A stretch of DNA of 13,820 bases from LH-M37 sp032251315 (GCA_032251315.1 JAVVEE010000067.1:1-13820), one strand, 5' to 3'. Numbered from the stretch's first letter, positions 7,145 to 13,820 are shown. Notes: generated from the sequence alone by a model not told the origin. Numbers and translations: made by a program.

Positions 7145-8038
7145 ATGACTGAATGGACAAAACACTCGGAGCGGAGCAACACTTTTACGCTTAAATTAAT
7201 TTGCTATATAGCATTAAATGTATCTCGTGAATTTGCACGCTTGTTACTATGGCCTATCACATTGTACTTTTTTGTAAGCTCACCATCTTCGCGTTTTGCT
7301 TCTCATCGATATTTACAGCGAGTCCCGGGTTACAAGGGAAATGCCTGGCAAGTAATTCGCCATATCCACCATTTTTCTGCTGTAATACTAGATAGAGTAT
7401 ACTTTCTAACTGACCAGTTTGACCGCTTTAAAATTGATATTTATGATAAAAAGAAACTAGATAAGGTTATATCACGAGAAAAAGGCGCCATATTACTTGG
7501 CACCCATGTTGGTAGCTTCGAAGTTCTGAGGTGCCTGGCTCTACGACGACATAAGTTACCGCTAAAAATTCTGATGTATAAGAATCATAATGCCATGATC
7601 ACTCGGATACTAGACGAACTGAATCCGGAAATAGCTAAATCAGTCATTAATCTGGCTAATCCAACAGCACTGTTTGAGATGAAAGAAGCGCTAGAAAAAG
7701 ACAACCTGGTAGGAATGTTAGGAGACCGTGTATTTCAAGAAGAAAAAAAAATATCATGTGATTTTCTAGGTGAAGAAGTTGACTTTCCAGCAGGTCCTTT
7801 TAAGCTAGCTGAGATGCTAGGTGTTCCAGTGATCGGATTCTTCGGCATTTATACCGGTGGAAATCGCTATGAGATTCATCACAAGTTGCTCTACGATGGT
7901 CAAAAAATATCTCGCGAGCTGCGTGAAGAGACGGTTCAAAAACTAATGCATGAATATGTAAGAAGCATTGAAGACACCGTTAAACGACACCCCTATAACT
8001 GGTTTAATTTTTATGACTACTGGGGAGATAAATTGTGA
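7145..8038 (+). CDS. LpxL/HtrB-type lysophospholipid acyltransferase (LPLAT) family protein
   Basis: This 297-residue protein belongs to the HtrB/LpxL acyltransferase family. An N-terminal hydrophobic segment (about 15-45) would anchor it at the inner membrane. The catalytic HX4E motif is His121 and Glu126 in GTHVGSFEVL. Further family features are MLGDRVF (near 190-196), the FPAGPFKLAEMLGVPVIG block, and the C-terminal HPYNWFNFYDYW. In APE clusters, LPLAT-type enzymes (ApeD, or the acyltransferase part of ApeJ) are thought to attach the polyene acyl chain to a lipid scaffold, and that is the likely role here. Its position between ApeI and the LolA-like gene matches where the larger ApeJ glycosyltransferase/acyltransferase sits in enterobacterial clusters, but no glycosyltransferase domain is present. 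GGAG at 7132-7135 sits 9 bases before the ATG. Lipid A acylation is a less likely alternative. Confidence 0.87.
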   Translation: MTEWTKHSERSNTFTLKLICYIALNVSREFARLLLWPITLYFFVSSPSSRFASHRYLQRVPGYKGNAWQVIRHIHHFSAVILDRVYFLTDQFDRFKIDIYDKKKLDKVISREKGAILLGTHVGSFEVLRCLALRRHKLPLKILMYKNHNAMITRILDELNPEIAKSVINLANPTALFEMKEALEKDNLVGMLGDRVFQEEKKISCDFLGEEVDFPAGPFKLAEMLGVPVIGFFGIYTGGNRYEIHHKLLYDGQKISRELREETVQKLMHEYVRSIEDTVKRHPYNWFNFYDYWGDKL

Positions 8039-8589
8039 AGTACTTTCTCTATTTGGTTTTATTTCTTCAAGTGTCATTGACAACAGCCAGCACATTAAGC
8101 GAGAGACTGGCTGCTTTCTCAGAACTGAATGAATCGAGTGGATATTTTGTAGAGACCTGGTCAGCAGATTATCTAGACGTTTCTCTGGTATCAAAAGGAA
8201 GACTACTTTATAAAAGACCCGGAAAACTCAGCAAACTTATCACATACCCTGATCGTATCGAGCAACATATCGATGGTGAACAGTTATCCATTACGCATAA
8301 TAATAAAACACACGATATACAGCTCTCCCAACAACCTGATATGGCAGTTGGTATCTATGCACTACAGGCTATCCTCGATGGAGATGAAAAAAAACTTCAT
8401 GAGCTCTTCAAACCGAGCTACAGTGAATCAAACACTGGTTGGGAGCTGTCATTAATAACTAGAGACCAGGACATAGCTGATAGTATTAAGCTGATTTTTA
8501 TACGGGGAAAAGATGATCGTATCCAGCAAATAAGTATAGAATTTTATAATGGTGATCACTTGTTAACTGAGCTCACGTATGAGGATTAA
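8035..8589 (+). CDS. LolA-like periplasmic outer-membrane lipoprotein/lipid carrier (ApeL-like)
   Basis: This 184-residue protein begins with a Sec signal peptide (hydrophobic residues 4-16, likely cleavage after Ala18 or Ser19). There is no lipobox cysteine, so the mature form should be soluble in the periplasm. The mature part has a LolA-like pattern: an SGYFVETW strand near 35-42, GRLLYKRPGKLSKL near 55-68, IEQHIDGEQLSITH, and further beta-strands toward the C-terminus. LolA proteins carry lipidated cargo through the periplasm in a beta-barrel pocket. In APE clusters a LolA-like gene precedes the MMPL exporter, as here, so the cargo is more likely the acylated pigment than lipoproteins. 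The start is GTG inside a GTGA overlap with the acyltransferase stop codon. Similarity to LolA is by pattern only and is moderately certain. Confidence 0.78.
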   Translation: MKYFLYLVLFLQVSLTTASTLSERLAAFSELNESSGYFVETWSADYLDVSLVSKGRLLYKRPGKLSKLITYPDRIEQHIDGEQLSITHNNKTHDIQLSQQPDMAVGIYALQAILDGDEKKLHELFKPSYSESNTGWELSLITRDQDIADSIKLIFIRGKDDRIQQISIEFYNGDHLLTELTYED

Positions 8590-8593
8590 GACA

Positions 8594-10915
8594 ATGCCCG
8601 GAATACGATTTATGATCTGGTTAACTATTATCGGCATTATGATCACATATCTTTCATTACACCTACGTATCACTGATGATATAGGGCAGTTTATGCCTGC
8701 GGCTAATCACAACTCTCAATTACAGGCTTTGATGAGTGAGGTTCAAAATGGACCAGCAGCGACTACCTTAATGCTAAGGCTCAGCGGTGCTAATGATATT
8801 GAGCTAGCGCGCATCAGCACACTCTTGAGGCAGTCATTGATATTACAGAGCGATGTTTTCAAAAATGTGCGAAATAGCAATACTTCATTTGAACTTAATG
8901 CGCTAAATTCTCTATTCCCATACCGATACCTGCTAATTGACGGCCTGAACTGGAGCCCTCCGGCACTAAAGGAAACGCTTGAGCAGAGGCTAGTCGACTT
9001 GCGCACTGGTGCAGGTGCAATAACAAGCGATTTCATTACTAACGATCCGCAACTTTCCTTCATGAGATATCTCCATGAATTATTTAAAAGCGAGGGACCA
9101 ATAGTAAAACATGGAGTATGGTTTGATAAGGACATACAAAGCGCTCTATTACTCATTAGTGTAAATAGTGATTCGTTAGACCTTGATGTCATGCAGCGAG
9201 CCGAAGACAATATCCGTCAGACATTTTCCTCGTTATCACAAATATCCTCAGTACAGCTTGAAATTTCAGGGCCAGGTGTGATGGCTGTTCAAGTACGTTC
9301 AACTATAGAACAAGTAATAAACAATTTATCAGTGTTTATGATTATATTGTTAATCGTTGTTTTTGCCTTCGCATATCGAAGCATGTACGCACTGCTTCTT
9401 GCGGGTATTCCATTATTAAGTGCAGTGACTGTTTCGCTGGTTGCTACACAGGCTATATTTCATGAAGTGCATGGTATTGTGCTGGCTTTTGGTATTACCT
9501 TACTTAGCGTTTGCCTGGACTACCCTCTTCATCTCTTCAGTCATCTGCAGTCAAATGAGTCGCCATCATTAAGTCTTACTAGAATCTGGCCGACATTATT
9601 GCTGAGTGGAACTTCCACAATTATTGCTTTTATGGCATTGTTTGGAAGCGGTTTCAATGGACTGAGCCAATTATCTGTCTTTGCAGCTTGCGGTCTTACC
9701 ACTGCCCTGATAGTGACACGCTATATACTTCCATATTGGGTATCACCTGCCCGAGTAAGGCCAGGATTGTTTGCACTTAATATAAGATTGAGTCCAGCGG
9801 GTAAAATAATTATAACGATACTGTTAGCATGCCTTCCTGTCGTGATAATGCTACAAAGCGATATCTTTTGGGAAACTTCGATTGATGCAATTAGTCCCGT
9901 TCCAGCATCTGCTCGTGAGGTCGACCGCAAGTTGCGGCATGACCTGAATGCACCTGAAGTCTCCCATGTGTTTTTACAGTCAGACGAGAACATAGAGAAA
10001 GTATTGCAGAGTAGTGAATACATTAGCCAGCAGTTACAGGAATTACAAGATCTAGGAATCATCAGCAGAATCTGGTCTCCGTCACTGATATTGCCATCAG
10101 TACAACGGCAACGGCAACGGCAACAATTATTGCCAACTAATCAAGAACTGTCGAGCAATCTAGAAGCCGCTTTAAGTGGATTACCGTATCGACAGGCAGC
10201 ATTTAAACCCTGGCTTGAATCCGTTGCTGCAAGCCGAACGTTAAGTCCACTTAAATATGATGACATCGTATCAACACCTTTAACCAACCTGCTAAAACCA
10301 GGTCTATTCCAGCATGGTAATATGTGGATAAGTGCTATTCGTGTCAGTGATATTCGTTCAAAAACAGAATTCAATGATTGGCTTGACTTACATCCAAAGG
10401 TCAAAGAGAGCCATATAGAAATAAAACGAGCAACTGAACACCTGCTTACGGAATACCGTATATCTACGTTCGAGCGCTTCCTTGGCATTTTTCTGCTGCT
10501 GTCTATCATCATAGCTTTTTGGATTGGCAGTATTACGCGAGCACTCTGGATTTTGCTACCTGTCACTATAGGATTACTAAGCGGGCTTGCCATGCCAATT
10601 CTAATGGGCGTGGCAATTAATGTTTTCCATCTATTAGCACTGTTGTTAGTATTAGGTATGGGTCTAGATTACAGCCTGTTTTTTAACAGGGCGGCGGACA
10701 ATCTTTTTGAACGGCAGCAACATCTCCACGCCATTAGTATTAGCGCACTAACAACATCGACAGCGTTTTCGGTACTGGCCTTTTCACCTGTTTCAGTAAT
10801 GGCTGCAATGGGTCAAACAGTCGCTTCCGGCATTCTAATGTGCTTTATATCAGCATTATTATTGTCATCTTCTACTACTACTACTGCTGCTGATTATCCA
10901 GAGTATATAAAATGA
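8594..10915 (+). CDS. MMPL/RND-family exporter (ApeM-like, COG4258 type)
   Basis: The protein has 773 residues from ATG 8594, or 778 from ATG 8579. I prefer 8594 because GAGGA at 8581-8585 is 8 bases upstream. It has the duplicated MMPL layout: one N-terminal helix (about 4-23), a large periplasmic domain to about 235, five helices to about 390, a further helix near 402-422, a second periplasmic domain to about 620, and five final helices. Each half has the family Asp-Tyr pair in a membrane helix: CLDYPLHL (Asp309) and GLDYSLFF (Asp692), likely proton-relay sites. It should move the lipidated product out of the inner membrane in concert with the LolA-like carrier. The second periplasmic domain contains a CAACGG hexamer run, and the C-terminus ends in a Thr/Ser-rich stretch encoded by a triplet run. 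It overlaps the ketosynthase gene by 4 bases (ATGA). Confidence 0.9.
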   Translation: MPGIRFMIWLTIIGIMITYLSLHLRITDDIGQFMPAANHNSQLQALMSEVQNGPAATTLMLRLSGANDIELARISTLLRQSLILQSDVFKNVRNSNTSFELNALNSLFPYRYLLIDGLNWSPPALKETLEQRLVDLRTGAGAITSDFITNDPQLSFMRYLHELFKSEGPIVKHGVWFDKDIQSALLLISVNSDSLDLDVMQRAEDNIRQTFSSLSQISSVQLEISGPGVMAVQVRSTIEQVINNLSVFMIILLIVVFAFAYRSMYALLLAGIPLLSAVTVSLVATQAIFHEVHGIVLAFGITLLSVCLDYPLHLFSHLQSNESPSLSLTRIWPTLLLSGTSTIIAFMALFGSGFNGLSQLSVFAACGLTTALIVTRYILPYWVSPARVRPGLFALNIRLSPAGKIIITILLACLPVVIMLQSDIFWETSIDAISPVPASAREVDRKLRHDLNAPEVSHVFLQSDENIEKVLQSSEYISQQLQELQDLGIISRIWSPSLILPSVQRQRQRQQLLPTNQELSSNLEAALSGLPYRQAAFKPWLESVAASRTLSPLKYDDIVSTPLTNLLKPGLFQHGNMWISAIRVSDIRSKTEFNDWLDLHPKVKESHIEIKRATEHLLTEYRISTFERFLGIFLLLSIIIAFWIGSITRALWILLPVTIGLLSGLAMPILMGVAINVFHLLALLLVLGMGLDYSLFFNRAADNLFERQQHLHAISISALTTSTAFSVLAFSPVSVMAAMGQTVASGILMCFISALLLSSSTTTTAADYPEYIK
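10103..10126 (+). repeat. In-frame CAACGG hexanucleotide microrepeat
   Basis: Three perfect CAACGG copies (10103-10120) plus a degenerate fourth (CAACAA) lie inside the exporter gene, encoding a Gln-Arg-rich stretch (RQRQRQQ) in the second periplasmic domain. Loss or gain of a unit would keep the reading frame. Confidence 0.8.
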
Positions 10916-12099
10916 AAGCTATGACACCAATGGCAATAACCGCAAAGACTATTGTTAACTCATGCGGCGTAGGCGAAGCCTCCACAATCGAAGCACTCAG
11001 GAATAATAGCAGTGGTTTAAAACAACAGGCCTATGAAGGCTTAAACTTTGACACATGGCTTGGGACAGTCAATGAAGTTGAGTTTATCGAGATTGAACCC
11101 CAGCTGAAGCGATACAATTGTCGTAACAATCGCCTGGCACAACTTGCACTTAAAACAGACAGTTTTCACGCATTTGTTAAAAGTGCAAAATTAAGATATG
11201 GTGCTGAGCGAGTTGGCGTTTTCGTAGGCACGAGCACATCAGGTATCGCAGAAACTGAAGACGCCTACAGTCATATGCATCACCATGATACTTTTCCTGA
11301 TAATTTTGATCTATTGTATACGCATAACATGTCTTCGTTACAGCGTTATGTGCAACATTCATTAGGTCTAAACGGCCCAGGGCATACAATTTCGACTGCC
11401 TGCTCATCAAGTGCAAAAGTTTTTGCCGCTGCATATCGCCATATAGTAACGGGACAATGCGACGCGGCAATAGTTGGTGGAGTAGACTCTTTATGCATGT
11501 CTACATTGTACGGATTTAAATCACTACAACTAGTATCAGAAGAAATCTGCCGACCATTTGATGCTAACCGTAATGGCATCAACATAGGTGAAGCAGCTGG
11601 TTTCATTTTATTGGAACCTGTGAAATTCGGTCATGGGAAAGTTAAATTTAAAGGCTATGGTGAATCCAGTGATGCATATCATATGTCTACACCACATCCA
11701 GAGGGCGATGGCGCAGTGGCAGCAATGAATGATGCGATGACTCGGGCGTCATTAAATGCCTCTGAAATTGAATATATTAACTTACATGGCACGGCTACAC
11801 GTAATAATGATCAGGCGGAAGCTCGTAGCCTGTTTCGCGTTTTTGGTGATAAAGTCGTCTGTAGTTCAACGAAAGGTTTCACGGGCCATACACTTGGTGC
11901 AGCTGGGATTACTGAATCTATTATCTCAATACTGGCTCTCGAACAAAACATACTACCAGGAAATTTAAACATGCATTCATGGGATGAAACACTTCGCATA
12001 AAACCGTTAGAGGTAACAACGAAATGCTCTGTTGAGAATGTAATGACTAATAATTTCGGTTTTGGTGGTAACAACTGTAGTTTAATCTTTGGCTGGTGA
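10912..12099 (+). CDS. Beta-ketoacyl-ACP synthase (KS-alpha, FabF-like, ApeO-type)
   Basis: This 395-residue thiolase-fold condensing enzyme has a complete Cys-His-His triad: Cys164 in STACSSSAK, His292 in NLHGTATRNND and His326 in FTGHTLGAAG. The C-terminal NNFGFGGNN loop is also typical of FabF/KAS II. It would catalyse decarboxylative condensation of malonyl-ACP with the growing chain. It is immediately followed by a smaller ketosynthase-like gene lacking the active-site cysteine, the pairing reported for ApeO and ApeC in aryl polyene synthesis and analogous to KS-alpha/KS-beta of type II PKS. The start overlaps the exporter stop (ATGA). APE clusters also hold a second full ketosynthase (ApeR), absent here, so this enzyme could correspond to either ApeO or ApeR. 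The adjacent ApeC-like gene favours ApeO. Confidence 0.93.
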   Translation: MKAMTPMAITAKTIVNSCGVGEASTIEALRNNSSGLKQQAYEGLNFDTWLGTVNEVEFIEIEPQLKRYNCRNNRLAQLALKTDSFHAFVKSAKLRYGAERVGVFVGTSTSGIAETEDAYSHMHHHDTFPDNFDLLYTHNMSSLQRYVQHSLGLNGPGHTISTACSSSAKVFAAAYRHIVTGQCDAAIVGGVDSLCMSTLYGFKSLQLVSEEICRPFDANRNGINIGEAAGFILLEPVKFGHGKVKFKGYGESSDAYHMSTPHPEGDGAVAAMNDAMTRASLNASEIEYINLHGTATRNNDQAEARSLFRVFGDKVVCSSTKGFTGHTLGAAGITESIISILALEQNILPGNLNMHSWDETLRIKPLEVTTKCSVENVMTNNFGFGGNNCSLIFGW

Positions 12100-12102
12100 A
12101 GG

Positions 12103-12891
12103 ATGACAGTTTATATTAACGATATCTCGGTGATTGGACCCGGTTTAATAGATAAAGAAATCACATGTTCAATTTTACTCGGTGAGAAAAACTGGATTTA
12201 TCAGGAAATGCCAAAGCTTATTCCAGACATGCTGCCAGCAAACGAACGGCGACGGACAACACCTATGATTAGACTTGCACTTGCTTGCATTCAAGGACTA
12301 TCAAGCGATCACAATGACCTTCAAACCACATCCACGGTATTTGCGTCCTCAGATGGTGATTTTGAAATTTCTGATAAGATCTGTTCGGCGCTGTCGAAGG
12401 ACGAAAAGATTATTTCACCTACTTTATTTCATAACTCTGTACATAATTCAGCTGCTGGCTACTGGTCAATTGCGTCATTGATTAAAGGAGCATCCACTAG
12501 CTTATCAGCTGGAAATGCAACCTTTATGAGTGGACTACAGGAAGCTGTCACTCAAGTTGAAGTCGACGGAGGAACTGTATTATTTGTAGCCTATGATTAT
12601 CCTGCGCCGTCGCCACTAAATGAATACTGCCACATCAAGTATCCGCTAGCCATTGCGATCAGGATAGGAAAAACCGCTGAGAACAAGGCCCTCGGAACTT
12701 TAACATTGGAAGGTCAAGAGAATGATATTAAAGATAGTGTTTGCAGAAACCTCTCTCTTGAACCTCTACGTTTAGCATCGCCGGTCGGTGATGGTATGCC
12801 CTTGATTGAGGCATTAGTAAGAAGAGCACGAATGCAGGTTATTATTCCGTATCTAGGGGATAGAAAGTTTCGAATATCTATCTCTCATTGA
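12103..12891 (+). CDS. Ketosynthase-like chain length factor (ApeC-type, PF13723-like)
   Basis: This 262-residue protein is a short beta-ketoacyl-synthase-like protein of the Ketoacyl-synt_2 (PF13723) type. The family hallmark FHNSVHNSAAGYWS is present near 109-122. The active-site region reads TSLSAGNATFMSG, so Ala136 replaces the nucleophilic cysteine, and the C-terminal half with the two catalytic histidines is missing. It therefore cannot condense on its own. By analogy with ApeC and KS-beta subunits, it should dimerise with the preceding ketosynthase and help set chain length. The start is 3 bases after the ketosynthase stop. A purine-rich GGTGAAGG runs directly into the ATG, closer than an ideal Shine-Dalgarno, so initiation probably depends on coupling. 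The Cys loss is a family trait, not decay. Confidence 0.88.
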   Translation: MTVYINDISVIGPGLIDKEITCSILLGEKNWIYQEMPKLIPDMLPANERRRTTPMIRLALACIQGLSSDHNDLQTTSTVFASSDGDFEISDKICSALSKDEKIISPTLFHNSVHNSAAGYWSIASLIKGASTSLSAGNATFMSGLQEAVTQVEVDGGTVLFVAYDYPAPSPLNEYCHIKYPLAIAIRIGKTAENKALGTLTLEGQENDIKDSVCRNLSLEPLRLASPVGDGMPLIEALVRRARMQVIIPYLGDRKFRISISH

Positions 12892-12912
12892 TACGGCAAG
12901 GTTAAAATTAAT

Positions 12913-13362
12913 ATGTTAGAACACGATGAAATCTGCAAGCTTATTCCACATGATGGAAAAATGTGCTTACTGGATAAGGTGACGAGCTGGAATAAAAAAA
13001 ATATTACCTGTACAACTAGCACACATAGAAATAAATCAAATCCTCTTCGCTCTAATGAAGGATTACCAATGCTTTCACTATTAGAATATGGTGCACAGGC
13101 GATGGCAGTTCATGGCTGCTTACTGGCAGAAGTGGACGGTTTCATTATGAAGGAAGGTTATTTGGCATCTCTGCGCGATATTTACTTTGCAGATGGATTG
13201 CTTTCTGAGATCGAAGAAGAGCTTGTGATAAACATGCAGCGTATCTTCGCTGAGTCAGGAAACATGATCTACACCATGTCAATTTCTGCAAACAAAATAA
13301 TACTATCCAGTGGTAGGATTACAGTAGTAGCAAAGTTTATTGATGAAGAAAAACCACAATGA
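12913..13362 (+). CDS. apeP: ApeP-family dehydratase (hotdog-fold 3-hydroxyacyl-ACP dehydratase partner)
   Basis: This 149-residue protein matches the ApeP pattern: an N-terminal IPHDGKMCLLDKV (His13) and the central LLEYGAQAMAVHGCL (about 57-71), which corresponds to the central hotdog helix. It lacks the GHFPxxPxxPGV motif of ApeI, so it is a distinct and diverged dehydratase subunit. In the characterised APE system ApeI and ApeP are reported to act together, and both are encoded in this operon about 5.8 kb apart. It starts 21 bases after the chain-length-factor gene, with AAGG about 11 bases upstream of the ATG. Its end overlaps the ketoreductase start by 4 bases (ATGA). Length and motifs look intact. 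Confidence 0.87.
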   Translation: MLEHDEICKLIPHDGKMCLLDKVTSWNKKNITCTTSTHRNKSNPLRSNEGLPMLSLLEYGAQAMAVHGCLLAEVDGFIMKEGYLASLRDIYFADGLLSEIEEELVINMQRIFAESGNMIYTMSISANKIILSSGRITVVAKFIDEEKPQ

Positions 13363-13595
13363 GACGAGCATTGGTAACTGGCGGTAGCGGTGATATAGGA
13401 AGCGCTATATCGATATCTCTTGCTGCTGCAGGATATCATGTTTATGTCTATGCAAATAAGAACATTGTCCAATCTGAATATGTAGTAAATCGCATATTAG
13501 AACAGGGAGGTAGTGATGAGGCTGTGCAGTTTGATGTATGCAATCAAAATGAAACGCAGGTCGTACTAGAAAAAATTTTAGATACGAGCCTGTAA
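13359..13595 (+). pseudogene. 3-oxoacyl-ACP reductase (FabG/ApeQ-like SDR), 3'-truncated by an insertion element
   Basis: The first 76 or so codons encode the Rossmann-fold start of a short-chain dehydrogenase. The NADP(H)-binding TGGSGDIG motif is at 7-14, strand beta2 follows as YHVYVYANKN, and Asp59 in FDVCN is the usual adenine-ring contact. The frame then stops at TAA 13593-13595, inside sequence that looks like the end of an IS256-family element. The NNAG motif, catalytic Ser-Tyr-Lys and C-terminal half of a normal 240-250 residue FabG are missing, so the product cannot be an active reductase. The intact enzyme would have reduced 3-ketoacyl-ACP in each extension cycle. The gene overlaps apeP by 4 bases and was the next step of the operon before insertion. 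The last two or three residues probably derive from the element. Confidence 0.87.
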
Positions 13596-13790
13596 ATAAT
13601 TTTGTGTAACCACCCCTTAAATATGAGGAGCTAACTGATCCTTGAATTCAATCATAAATCTATTCATTACCAATCTCCAGTTTCTGATCGGCATTGTCCA
13701 TTTTTTTGAGGCCGCCTGTGTGGCCAGATAAACCACTTTGAGTGCAGAGCTGTCGCTGGGGAAGAGCTTACGCGTCTTCACTGATTTGCG
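13586..13790 (-). mobile_element. Remnant of an IS256-family insertion sequence (3' end only)
   Basis: This segment joins the broken ketoreductase to a transposase tail read on the minus strand. The plus-strand boundary near 13586 begins GAGCCTGTAAATAATTTTGT, with the TAATTTTGTGTAA wording typical of IS256-family terminal inverted repeats. The opposite end of the element is absent because homology stops near 13787-13790. No target-site duplication can be checked, since only one flank is visible. The left boundary is uncertain by several bases. Confidence 0.7.
13617..13790 (-). pseudogene. IS256 (Mutator-type) transposase, C-terminal fragment
   Basis: Read on the minus strand, about 58 residues match the C-terminus of IS256-family transposases: RKSVKTRKLFPSD, then KVVYLAT, then the hallmark KKWTMPIRNWRLVMNRF, ending at TAA (complement of 13617-13619). 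Full transposases are about 400 residues, so the DDE catalytic domain is absent. Upstream of the Arg-Lys encoded at 13785-13790 the family similarity ends. The expected YTTNAIESLN segment is missing, and an in-frame TAG lies at the complement of 13812-13814. The fragment cannot encode an active enzyme. Confidence 0.85.
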
Positions 13791-13820
13791 TATTCCGGCG
13801 AAGTTGAACACCTATTCCGG
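13787..13820. mobile_element. Possible end of a second mobile element (IS21-like terminal repeats), partial
   Basis: TATTCCGG occurs at 13791-13798 and again at 13813-13820, a 22-base period separated by CGAAGTTGAACACC. Multiple short repeats at the termini, beginning with TG (13787-13788), are typical of IS21-family elements, and the wording resembles such ends as I remember them. The segment starts where IS256 transposase homology ends. Only 34 bases are visible, so the family call is tentative. Confidence 0.4.

Noticed and set aside
12103..12891. The short Cys-less ketosynthase as a decayed pseudogene.
   Set aside because: Its length, the FHNSVHN motif and the cysteine loss match the ApeC/PF13723 family, and the reading frame is intact.
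13617..13811. Treating the minus-strand 64-codon ORF as a small intact gene starting at GTG 13811.
   Set aside because: From Arg-Lys onward it is the C-terminus of an IS256 transposase. The first seven codons belong to the repeat-bearing flank, so it is a fragment rather than a gene.
13787..13820. A CRISPR array start, because of the regularly spaced TATTCCGG repeat.
   Set aside because: Only two 8-base copies are visible. Repeats this short, beside transposase debris, fit insertion-sequence termini better than CRISPR repeats of 28 bases or more.

Overview
The window looks like a gammaproteobacterial chromosome segment. This rests on the copper ATPase, HtrB/LpxL-type acyltransferase, LolA-like and MMPL protein families and the aryl-polyene-type gene order; no rRNA or other taxonomic marker is present. 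All intact genes are on the plus strand. Genes were recognised by reading translations, not by database search.

Positions 1-4378 are GC-rich by eye. They hold the C-terminal tail of a CopA-type copper P-type ATPase and a two-gene carbohydrate unit. The first gene joins a beta-phosphoglucomutase-like HAD domain to a trehalose-6-phosphate phosphatase (OtsB) domain. The second, overlapping by 8 bases, is a GH65 disaccharide phosphorylase with its catalytic acid and phosphate-binding motifs intact. Together they have the domain order of the single-chain mycobacterial OtsB1 protein (HAD-OtsB-GH65), here split in two.

A 255-base spacer (4379-4633) with a hairpin and a weak promoter-like sequence separates this from a clearly AT-rich block, 4634 to about 13590. 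That block is a tightly packed operon related to aryl polyene (APE) clusters, which make pigments with a type II FAS/PKS-like system. Its order is: acyl carrier protein, small membrane protein (ApeG/COG4648-like), acyl-AMP ligase (ApeH-like), short FabA-like dehydratase (ApeI), LpxL/HtrB-type acyltransferase, LolA-like periplasmic carrier (ApeL-like), MMPL/RND-type exporter (ApeM-like), ketosynthase with a Cys-His-His triad (ApeO-like), Cys-less chain-length-factor partner (ApeC-like), second dehydratase (ApeP) and the start of a ketoreductase (ApeQ/FabG-like). The inferred pathway is activation of a starter acid and its extension on the ACP by the KS/CLF pair. Ketoreductase and the dehydratases would process each extension, the acyltransferase would attach the chain to a lipid, and the LolA/MMPL pair would move the product toward the outer membrane. 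The usual second ACP, aromatic ammonia lyase, glycosyltransferase, thioesterase, methyltransferase, DUF3261 protein and second full ketosynthase are not in the window.

The operon is broken inside the ketoreductase after about 76 codons by the end of an IS256-family element. Only about 58 C-terminal transposase residues of that element remain. It is itself cut near 13787-13790 by sequence with a 22-base-period repeat resembling the end of an IS21-type element. The 3' boundary is therefore a nested mobile-element scar, and the operon may be disabled or split.
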